From: Panulirus ornatus
Lineage: Eukaryota > Arthropoda > Malacostraca > Decapoda > Palinuridae
Length of the DNA: 64,000 bases
Reading direction: 5' to 3'
Assembly: GCF_036320965.1 (NCBI RefSeq)
Contig: NC_092262.1
Coordinates: forward strand, 10,125,072-10,189,071
The first letter of the stretch is position 1; every line of letters starts with the position of its first letter. Below, piece after piece: positions 20,566 to 30,918 of the stretch. A program made the position numbers and the translations under genes. The notes below the pieces were generated by a model that worked only from the letters and a program-made list of their open reading frames with translations, did not search any database and was not told the DNA's origin.

Positions 20566-23500
20566 TTTATTTTATTCATTTTGCTTTGTCGCTGTCTCCT
20601 GCATTAGCGAGATACTGCAAGGAAACAGATGAAAGAATGGCCCAACCCACCCACATACACATGTATACATATACACATCCACACACACAAATATACATAC
20701 CTATACATCTCAACGTATACATATACATGTATAAACACACAGACATATACATATATACATGTACATACTTCATACTGTCTGCCTTTATTCATTCCCATCG
20801 CCACCCCGCCACACATGAAATAACCACCCCCTCTCCCCGCATGTGCGCGAGGTAGCGCTAGGAAAAGACATCAAAGTGCCACATCCGTTCACACTCAGTC
20901 TCTAGCTGTCACGTATAATGCACTAAAACCACAGCTCCCTTTCCACATCCAGGCCCCACAGAACTTTCCATGGTTTACCCCAGACACTTCACATGCCCTG
21001 GTTCAATCCACTGACAGCACGTCGACCCCAGCATACCACATCATTCCAATTCACTCTATTCCTTGCACGCCCTTCACCCTCCTACATGTTCAAGCTCCGA
21101 TCACTCAAAATCTTTTTCAATCCATCTTTCCATCTCAAATTTGGTCTCCCACTTCTCCTTATTCCCTCCACCTCCAACACAATATCCTCATGGTCAATCT
21201 TTCCTCATTCATTCTCTCCATGTGACCAAACCATTTCAAAACACCCTCTTCTGCTCTCTCAACCACACTCTTTTTATTACCACACATCTCTCTTACCCTA
21301 TTATCACTTACTCGATCAAACCACCTCACACCACATACTGTCCTCAAGCATTTCATTTCCAGCACATCCACCCTCCTCCGCACAACCCTATCTATAGCCC
21401 ATGCCTTGCAGCCATATAACATTGTTCGAACCACTATTCCTTCAAACATACCCATTACTGCTTTCCGAGATAATGTTCTCGACTTCCACACATTCTTCAA
21501 CGCTCCCAGAACTTTCGCCCCCTCTCCCACCCTATGATTCACTTCCGCTTCCATGCTTCCATCTGCTGCCAAATCCACTCCCAGATAGCTAAAACACTTC
21601 ACTTCCTCCAGTTTTTCTCCATTCAAACTTACCTCCCAATTGACTTGTCCCTCAACCCTACTGCACATAATAACCTTGCTCATATTCACATTTACTCTCA
21701 GCTTTCTTCTTTCACGCACTTTACCAAACTCAGTCACCAGCTTCTGCGGTTTCTCATACGAATCAGCCACCAGCACTGTATCATCAGCGAACAACAACTG
21801 ACTCACATCCCAGGCTCTCTCATCCACAACAGACTGCATACTTGCCCCTCTTTCCAAAACTCTTGCATTCACCTCCCTAACAACCTCATCCATGAACAAA
21901 TTAAACAACCATGGTGATATCACACACCCCTGCCGCAAACCAACATTCACTGACAACCAATCACTTCCCTCTTCCTACACGTACACATGCCTTACATCCT
22001 CGATAAAAACTTTTCACTGCTTCTAACAACTTGCCCCCACACCATATATTCTTAATATCTTCCACAGAGCATCTCTATCAACTCTATCATATGCCTTCTC
22101 CAGATCCATAAATGCTACATACAAATCCATTTGCTTTTCTAAGTATTTCTCACATACATTCTTCAAAGCAAACACCTGATCCACACATCCTCTACCACTT
22201 CTGAAACCACACTACTCTTCCCCATTCTGATGCTCTGTACATGCCTTCACCCTCTCAATCAATACCCTTCCATATAATTTCCCAGGAATACTCAACTAAC
22301 GTTTTTTATTCTTTTTTTATTTTGCTTTGTCGCTGTCTCCCGCATTTGCGAGGTAGCGCAAGGAAACAGATGAAAGAAATGACCCAACCCACCCCCATAT
22401 GCATGTATATACATACACGTCCACACACGCAAATATACATACCTATACATCTCAATGTACACATATCTATACACACACAGACATATACATATATACACAT
22501 GTACATAATTCACACTGTCTGCCTTTATTTATTCCCATCGCCACCTCATCACACATGGAATAACATCCCCCTCCCCCCTCATGTGTGCGAGGTAGCACTA
22601 GGAAAAGACAACAAAGGCCCCATTTGTTCACATTCAGTCTCTAGCTGTCATGTAATAATGCCCGAAACCACAGCTCCCTTTCCACATCCAGGCCCCACAC
22701 AACTTTCCATGGTTTACCCCAGACGCTTCACATGCCCTGATTCAATCCATTGACAGCACGTCGACCCCAGTATACAACACAGATCCAATTGACTCTATTC
22801 CTTGCCCACCCTTCACCCTCCTGCATGTTCAGGCCCCGATCACTCAAAATCTTTTTCACTCCATCTTTCCACCTCCAATTTGGTCTCCCACTTCTCGTTC
22901 CCTCCACCTCTGACACTTATATCCTCTTGGTCAATCTTTCCTCACTCATTCTCTCCATGTACCCAAACCATTTCAAAACACCCTCTTCTGCTCTCTCAAC
23001 CACGCTCTTTTTATTTCCACACATCTCTCTTACCCTTACATTACTTACTCGATCAAACCACCTCACACCACATATTGTCCTCAAACATCTCATTTCCAGC
23101 ACATCCACCCTCCTGTGCACAACTCTATCCATAGCCCATTGCTCGCAACCATACAACATCGTTGGAACCACTATTCCTTCAAACATACCCATTTTTGCTT
23201 TCCGAGATAATGTTCTCGACTTCCAAACATTCTTCAAGGCTCCCAGGATTTTCGCCCCCTCCCCAACCCTATGATTCACTTCCGCTTCCATGGTTCCATC
23301 TGCTGCCAGATCCACTCCCAGATATCTAAAACACTTTACTTCCTCAACAAACTTATACCTCTGTAATTTGAGCACTCACTTTTATCCCCTTTGCCTTTGT
23401 ACAATGGCACTATGCAAGCATTCCTCCAATCCTCAGGCACCTCACCATGAGTCATACATACATTAAATACCCTTACCAACCAGTCAACAATACAGTCACC

Positions 23501-24803
23501 CTCTTTTTTAATAAATTCCACTGTAATACCATCCAAACCCACTGCCTTGCCGGCTCTCATCTTCCGCAAAGGTTTTACTACCTCTTCTCTGTTTACCAAA
23601 TCATTCTCCCTAACCCTCTCACTTTGCACACCACCTCGACCAAAACATCCTATATCTGCCACTCTACCATCAAACACATTCAACAAACCTTCAAAATACT
23701 CACTCCATCTCCTTCTCACATCACCATTACTTGTTATCACTTCCCCATTAGCCCCCTTCGCTGAAGTTCCCATTTGTTCCCTTGTCTTATGCACTTTATT
23801 TACCTCCTTCCAGAACATCTTTTTATTCTCCCTAAAATTTAATAATACTCTCTCACCCCAACTCTCATTTGCCCTCTTTTTCACCTCTTGCACCTTTCTC
23901 TTCACCTCCTGCCTCTTTCTTTTATACATCTCCCACTCATTTGCATTATTTCCCTGCAAAAATCGTCCAAATGCCTCTCTCTTCTCTTTCACTAATAATC
24001 TTACTTCTTCATCCCACCACTCACTACCCTTTCTCATCTGCCCACCTCCCACGCTTCTCATGCCACAAGCATCTTTTGCACAAACCATCACTGCTTCCCT
24101 AAATACATCCCATTCCTCCCCCACTCCCCTTACCCCCTTTCTTCTAACCTTTTTCCATTCTGTATTCAGTCTTTCCTGGTACTTCCTCACACAAGTCTCC
24201 TTCCCAAGCTCACTTACTCTCACCACTCTCTTCACCCCAACATTCTCTCTTCTTTTCTGAAAACCTCTACAAATCTTCACCTTTGCCTCCAAAAGATAAT
24301 GATCAGACATCCCTCCAGCTGCACCTCTCAGCACCTTAACATCCAAAAGTCTCTCTTTCGCGTGCCTATCAATTAACACGTAATCCAATAATGCTCTCTG
24401 GCCATTTCTCCTACTTACACAAGTATACTTATGTATATCTCTCTTTTTAAACCAGATATTCCCAATCACCAGTCCTTTTTCAGCACATAAATCTACAAGC
24501 TCTTCACCATTTCCATTTACATCACTGAACACCCCATGTACACCAATTATTCCCTCAACTGCCACATTACTCACCTTTGCATTCAAATCACCCATCACTA
24601 TAACCCTGTCTCATGCATCAAAACTACTAACACATTCACTCAGCTGCTCCCAAAACACTAGCCTCTCATGATCTTTCTTCTCATGCCCAGGTGCATATGC
24701 ACCAATAATCACCCATCTCTCTCCATCAACTTTCAGTTTTACCCATATCAATCTAGAGTTTACTTTCTTACACTCTGTTACATACTCCCACCTACTCCTG
24801 TTT
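20566..24803 (-). mobile_element. LINE copy O (outer), interrupted by inner LINE
   Basis: Minus-strand element running from the endonuclease (about 24.8 kb; MGDLNAKVSN near 24.6 kb) to its tail at 20585. The RT frame stops at YRGISLL (23.35 kb) and resumes with SIPGK at 22.29 kb, the gap being filled by another LINE. The whole block is flanked by an 11-base repeat CAGTCCTAGAA at 20555-20565 and 24804-24814 (3 bases also match the LINE end). FADD is near 21.79 kb. A frameshift near 21.96 kb disables it. Confidence 0.9.
22301..23345 (-). mobile_element. LINE copy I (inner), nested in copy O
   Basis: 5'-truncated copy starting at EEVKCFRYLG and ending in a complete 3' UTR and A-rich tail. It has the same orientation as its host. 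Flanks CTCAACTAAC (22291-22300) and CTCAACAAAC (23343-23352) match at 9 of 10 bases and are the doubled host target; removing the insert restores a continuous host RT frame. Confidence 0.88.
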
Positions 24804-24814
24804 CAGTCCTAGAA

Positions 24815-27134
24815 GTCATAAGTATTCCTTGATGTCAACCCAAAAATTTGCTGAAGGGTTCATCAGATTTGCTAGTTTTGGTAAATTCATCACTATACTG
24901 ACAGCAGTAAGTAGGCATAGAATTTCAATGACTGGGGATCCTATCTCATTTCTTATCAATACTGATTCTATCATGTTTGTGATGAACCATAAAAATACAG
25001 GATATATTTTGAAATTAATGAAAAAATAAATACATTATACACAATAACAACCAATCGTGTATACTAGCTGTTTTGAGACGTTCTAGAGTGAAGGACAAAT
25101 AGTAATGTGGTGCACTCTCCCGGCCCCATACTCCACCATTTTCACTTTCCAACTTCCAACCCCATTCATGGGTTTGGTTGTTTACTTTAATACAATAAAT
25201 CATTACTGTTAACAACAAAGTGGACTTAAAATCAACAGGAAAACTATCTGCACAATATATCAATACACATTTCTCAAAATATGCTGGAATCAAGACGAGT
25301 GACACATCAAGAACCTCTCCAAGACTGGTATATAGGAAGCAAGGGGGAAAGGGGGAAAAAGTGGTGGTGCAGTTTACAAGAAATTTAAAAGAAATTCTAA
25401 ATAAACTTTTCAGGATAATTTTGGTAAAAAAAAAAAAAGGGCATTTCTATCTCAACTAGATTAAATTTCAAGAAAACAAATCTAAACATATTTTGCACTA
25501 ATGTGAATGAAATAAGACCACCAGACTTTGAGTGGGAGGACAAGTCACTTGGCCCAACACCTGAAAGTGTTAATCCTCAAACGTCCACAGTTTTTCCCTT
25601 CCCTATACATATGAAATTTTTATACTCTTATATATGTTGCTTTTATCCTTTAAGAATGACAGACTAGTAACATAAAAGTAACAATGGCCTTGGAAAACAC
25701 AATGCTGTCAGATGCTACCAGAGTGGACAGTTATTATTGTATGTCTTAATATGTATTTCTCTACCTTACATATTAACTGAATGAACGTGACATTGCTTTT
25801 ATTCTTTTACAATAAACAAATGCAATTCATAAAAATAGTTTATCAATAATACTCACATATATTATATAAAAGAAGAAATAAGCAAATGCGGCAATAATGA
25901 CAAAAACTGTGCAGTTACTTTACCTATCATGTCTGCAATATAAATGAAATGGACTGTCCAATGGAAGCATTCAGCACCCATGTGCACCCTCCTCCCTATT
26001 GTTACTCAGAATGTAGCCTGAAAACTGTGACGGGAAAGTTCAATGCGAAAATCTTCATCTGTGGATGTTGATCATGTGGCAAAGATCTGCGTTTGATCTG
26101 AAGCACGTATAAATCTTTGTTTACAATACACAGTAAGGAGAAAACCTGGGAAGCAAGAGTGTTTGGTTTCCTTCTACCACAGTTACCTCTGGATAAGTGA
26201 GCCTGGTTGGTAACTCTGCATGCATCTATATCCGTAAATGCCTCTAGTCACTATAGGGAGCATGAGGTCCATCACATATAGGTGGGAAAAATCAGGTCTT
26301 CAATTACTGAAGGGTTAGTCCATGCAGGGAAACATTTCTTGCAAAAATCATTCTTTTTAAGGTTAAAAAGCAAAAAAACAGACTAAGTGAATCAAAAAGA
26401 AGGGTTGCTGCAAGGAACCAAACATTAAAGTCAAGAGTGTATATCCAAAATGGAGGATATATAACCTCAACATAAACTAGATGGGATGAGAGGCCACAGA
26501 ACCTGTCAAGCCACATCAGTAATCTTACATAACATACAGCTGATTGATAGAACACACAGTGTGGTCTGATATTCCTCCCATGACTGAAAGAACCAATGGT
26601 TCCTTTTGTGACCAGAGGCATGTACAGATGCCATCTTTATTTAACATCCAGATATATCTTAGAAAGATCTGTAATCCAAATAAAGTCTTTTTTATACAAG
26701 GTCACTTCCCTGGGTAACTGCATGGAATAACCTACTATTCATTCAATGTTAAATTTATGGTACGTAAAGGGATATTTGGGGTTTCTGACATTCTAAAGAG
26801 AGATTTTAGCAAGAATCATAACTAGATCTTAATTACTCTTATCAGTTTCATGAAAGGGAGCAAGTATACGGAAAATGCAAATTATTTAGAAAAGAGACAG
26901 GAGAATGTGGGAGTTAGTCTTGAAAATATATGCAATATATGGAAACCTAAGACATTCTTACACAAACAGCTTTGTTATACAATTTCATACATGATAAATT
27001 CCAAGTAGTCTGGTCTAATGTATCTGAAACTTAACAACCAAAGGTACAGCAGAATCTAAGTTTCTAAAATGAAGACACAGTAGTTCTTAAATCTATATAA
27101 AAGCCTGCTAACACAAACTGACTTACTGAATTAC
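24815..27134. other. 53BP1 intron, repeat-poor
   Basis: No LINE, SINE or coding segment recognised. Short ORFs here have no coding signature. Confidence 0.6.
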
Positions 27135-27221
27135 CTATTTCATGGTGTTGACGTACAGAAGCTGTTTGGTCCTCCTGGCTTGCAAATAGATCTCTCTGAG
27201 AGCTAGTCATTTCTGCAACAC
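27135..27221 (-). CDS. TP53BP1: 53BP1 orthologue, coding exon 5
   Basis: 29 residues, acceptor TATCTTCAG, donor GTAATTC, phase 1 in and out. It reads VAEMTSSQRDLFASQEDQTA, with two SQ sites in a row. This resembles the vertebrate 53BP1 segment with an SQ/TQ-E-D-L-F core just before the Thr-Pro block encoded by the next exon here, so gene order along the protein is conserved. A relic reverse-transcriptase fragment on the same strand begins about 50 bases upstream of this exon. Confidence 0.75.
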
Positions 27222-27274
27222 CTGAAGATAAGAATATATGAATATTACCCTTAACTAAATAAAATATTGCAAAG

Positions 27275-27520
27275 GAATACAAAGGAATTCAAACAGCAAC
27301 AGACCACTGTTACACCGGCAAACTTCCATTCACCTAAATCTTTTTCCACAGCAAGTGATTTACTGAAAAGGGCAGACTTATACTTTGTCTCTTTCATCAT
27401 CCTAAGATAAAACTTATCAGAGCCCGCCATTTTATTCATTTTCATACCATTTATTGTTGATAGTATGTCTTCAGCTTTTATATCAATTTCTTGCAGAATG
27501 TTCTCCTTTCTCATCCATGA
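27275..27520 (-). mobile_element. RT relic next to 53BP1 exon 5
   Basis: The minus-strand frame reads INGMKMNKMAGSDKFYLRMM and later FSKSLAVEKDLGEWKFAGV, the fingers region of CR1/Jockey-type reverse transcriptases. It is too short for family assignment. Confidence 0.65.
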
Positions 27521-27836
27521 AACTAGACTGAGGACATGGGTTGTGTTTTTAACTGTAATACATCAATCAAGCAGCATGAGATGATAAATGTTATGTGGAT
27601 GAAAAAAAGAAATGTGACAGTAATGTTGGAGGTAAATTGAGAACAAGAATGCCATGAAAAAATGGACAGATGCAGACAGTGAAGAGTTCAGGGTTAAGAA
27701 TTTTGTATTATGACACCAAAATAACAATATCCAATCACAGCAAAGGACTTTTTCTTAGTGAGTGGAAGTGTGAAAGAAGTTAAACCCATCTGATAAATCA
27801 AGATGGCATAAAAGTGAAATTATGGAAAGTTTATGT

Positions 27837-27932
27837 TAAGTCTGAATGTCCATACTTACCTACACACCAGATCTAAGTTATGTTAGTCTGAATGCCCATA
27901 CTTACCTACACACCAGATCTAAGTTAGACACA
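27837..27932 (+). repeat. 46-bp tandem duplication
   Basis: TCTGAATG(T/C)CCATACTTACC repeated at 27841 and 27887 in the intron between 53BP1 exons 4 and 5. Confidence 0.85.
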
Positions 27933-28481
27933 TTTAAGTGAAATGAAAGGCTGTATGCATCTGATCCAGTCCATATACATGAGAACAGAAGTAAAAGGTA
28001 AAAGACTGACTGATAGATAGAAGAAAAACTGCATTTACAGCATGCCTTACTGTTACTGCAATGTACAGAATAAATAATGGCTCATAAGACAAGTTTTCAG
28101 TTAAATCCCATACCCAGCACGACAAAGTATTCAATGAATTTTATAACTTTTATCAAAAGCACAAATGTCAATTTTCACTGCATAACAAAACCCATTGCTT
28201 GTGGCTGTTCAGCACTTCGACTAATCACCTGACAAAAGCATAGTCACAATCCTGAATGTCTCACCAACCAGCTCAAGCCAGCCTGGCCAGCCATGGGCAT
28301 CTATCATGAAATTTCTAGCATTAACAGGTGAAGAAAGTGTTCAAGCACTTAAAGAAGATGCATCACTGCTGAAAAAACATATATCTTATTTTTCCAGTGC
28401 CACATGTAAAGCAAAATTCTCAAAAATTTCATAAAAATCAAATAACGTTCTTGCAAAACATTCATGATGTATACAACTTAC

Positions 28482-28606
28482 ATGCCTCAACATTCTTTCC
28501 AGTTGTCTTATCTTCAAGAGATTCTGCTTTGGTCACAGTGCTCACTGTAGAACACTTGCTGGCTGGTACACCCATCTGCTTGTGACTTGGTGCTGCACTA
28601 TACAGC
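28482..28606 (-). CDS. TP53BP1: 53BP1 orthologue, coding exon 4
   Basis: About 42 residues, acceptor TTAACTCAG, donor GTAAGTT, phase 2 in and 1 out. It encodes LYSAAPSHKQMGVPASKCST followed by a Lys/Glu-rich stretch. The exon is flanked by clean splice signals and links exon 3 to exon 5 in frame. No domain is visible. Confidence comes from the splice-site quality and continuity rather than from sequence similarity. Confidence 0.6.
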
Positions 28607-28732
28607 CTGAGTTAAGAACCAGAGTTGATTTAACATGCAACAGTCTCTTTATATTAACAAAACTGAAATATACACTTCACATAATTCTTAAACTACCATA
28701 ATGAACATGGTAAAGGAGAAAAAATCAATTAG

Positions 28733-28916
28733 ACAATCAGCAATTGGAATAATTACAGAAATTATAAGTGGACACAGAAAGTCAAGCAGCATTTGACTAC
28801 TTAGTTTACCATTATGAGCAGTTTACAATCAGCAATTGGAATAATTACAGAAATTAAAAGTGGACACAGAAAGTCAAGCAGCATTTGACTACTTAATTTA
28901 CCATTATGAGCAGTTT
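28733..28916 (+). repeat. 92-bp tandem duplication
   Basis: ACAATCAGCAATTGGAATAA starts both units; almost no divergence, so recent. Confidence 0.9.
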
Positions 28917-29078
28917 TGTGTTTTTTTATCAAATTATCTGACTAACCCACCTTTGTGATGAAGCTTCAAGCACAAAACTACAATGAACCCACATGAATGC
29001 ACACACCATTCTCTAACTGTCATATACACAAGTCCTATAGGACAATATTGTAGGTTACAATGACATGTATGTACCATG

Positions 29079-30052
29079 TGGGAAGTGAGTTAGTTGTTGT
29101 TCGCTGATGATACAGCGCTGGTGGCTGATTCATGTGAGAAACTGCAGAAGCTGGTGACTGAGTTTGGTAAAGTGTGTGAAAGAAGAAAGTTAAGAGTAAA
29201 TGTGAATAAGAGCAAGGTTATTAGGTACAGTAGGGTTGAGGGTCAAGTCAACTGGGAGGTAAGTTTGAATGGAGAAAAACTGGAGGAAGTAAAGTGCTTT
29301 AGATATCTGGGAGTGGATCTGGCAGCGGATTGAACCATGGAAGCGGAAGTGAATCACAGGGTTGGGGAGGGGGCGAAAATCCTGGGAGCCGTGAAGAATG
29401 TGTTGAAGTCGAGAACATTATCTCGGAAAGCAAAAATGGGTATGTTTGAAGGAATAGTGGTTCCAACAGTGTTGTATGGTTGCGAGGCGTGGGCTATGGA
29501 TAGAGTTGTGCGCAGGAGGGTGGATGTGCTGGAAATGAGATGTTTGAGGACAATGTGTGGTGTGAGATGGTTTGATCGAGTAAGTAACGTAAGGGTAAGA
29601 GAGATGTGTGGAAATAAAAAGAGCGTGGTTGAGAGAGCAGAAGAGGGTGTTTTGAAATGGTTTGGGCACATGGAGAGAATGAGTGAGGAAAGATTGACCA
29701 AGAGGATATATGTGTCGGAGGTGGAGGGAACGAGGAGAAGTGGGAGACCAAATTGGAGGTGGAAAGATGGAGTGAAAAAGATTTTGAGTGATCGGGGCCT
29801 GAACATGCAGGAGGGTGAAAGGAGGGCAAGGAATAGAGTGAATTGGATCGATGTGGTATACCGGGGTTGACGTGCTGTCAGTGGATTGAATCAGGGCATG
29901 TGAAGCATCTGGGGTAAACCATGGAAAGCTGTGTAGGTATGTATATTTGCGTGTGTGGACGCGTATGTATATACATGTGTATGGGGGTGGGTTGGGCCAT
30001 TTCTTTTGTCTGTTTCCTTGCGCTACCTCGCAATCGCGGGAGACAGCGAAAA
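29079..30052 (+). mobile_element. LINE copy P, 5'-truncated, short 3' UTR
   Basis: Begins just before FADD (29103-29114) and runs to the tail and an A-run at about 30050. One stop at 29332 (TGA in place of a Gly codon) splits the frame. The 3' UTR has the same internal deletion as copy A. It is followed directly by SINE S3. Confidence 0.9.
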
Positions 30053-30061
30053 AAAAAAAAA

Positions 30062-30306
30062 AATATATCCCTGGGGATAGGGGAGAAAGAATACTTCCCA
30101 CGTATTCCCTGCGTATCGTAGAAGGCGACTAAAAGGGAAGGGAGTGGGGGGCTGGAAATCCTCCCCTCTCGTTCTTTTTTTTTAATTTTCCAAAAGAAGG
30201 AACAGAGAGGGGGGGCCAGGTGAGGACATTCCCTCAAAGGCCCAGTCCTCCGTTCTTGACGCTACCTCGCTATTGCGGGAAATGGCGAATAGCATGAAAA
30301 AAAAAA
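30062..30306 (+). mobile_element. SINE-like element S3, full length
   Basis: Complete element, directly after the A-run of LINE copy P and before the tail of copy Q. It ends GGGAAATGGCGAATAGCATG plus A-run. Confidence 0.88.
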
Positions 30307-30339
30307 TATATAGCAAAATGAATTAATAAATTCTTATTT

Positions 30340-30918
30340 TCTTTATTTTGCTTTGTCGCTGTCTCCCGCGTTTGCGAGGTAGCGCAAGGAAACAGACGAA
30401 AGAAATGGCCCAACCCATCCCCATACACAATGTATATATATACACGTCCACACACGCAAATATACATACCTATACATCTTAATGTACACATAAATATACA
30501 CACACAGACACATACATATATACCCATGCACACAATTCACACTGTCTGCCTTTATTCATTCCCATCGCCACCTCGCCACACATGGAATACCATCCCCCTC
30601 CCCCCTCATGTGTGCGAGGTAGCACTAGGAAAAGACAACAAAGGCCCCATTCGTTCACACTCAGTCTCTAGCTGTCATGCAATAATGCCCGAAACCACAG
30701 CTCCCTTTCCACATCCAGGCCCCACACAACTTTCCATGGTTTACCCCAGACGCTTCACATGCCCTGATTCAATCCACTGACAGCATGTCAACCCCGGTAT
30801 ACCACATCGATCCAATTCACTCTATTCCTTGCTCTCCTTTCACCCTCCTGCATGTTCAGGCCCCGATCACACAAAATCTTTTTCACTCCATCTTTCCACC
30901 TCCAATTTGGTCTCCCAC
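30340..30918 (-). mobile_element. LINE copy Q, 3' end only
   Basis: Minus-strand tail, long 3' UTR and the last coding segment. Its truncated 5' end at 30918 abuts the truncated 5' end of plus-strand copy R with no spacer. Confidence 0.88.

Noticed and set aside
23300..23400. Loss of the LINE RT core by splicing (retro-copied spliced RNA)
   Set aside because: Junction bases do not fit a GT-AG intron, and the missing part is present on the other side of the nested copy, so nested insertion explains it better.
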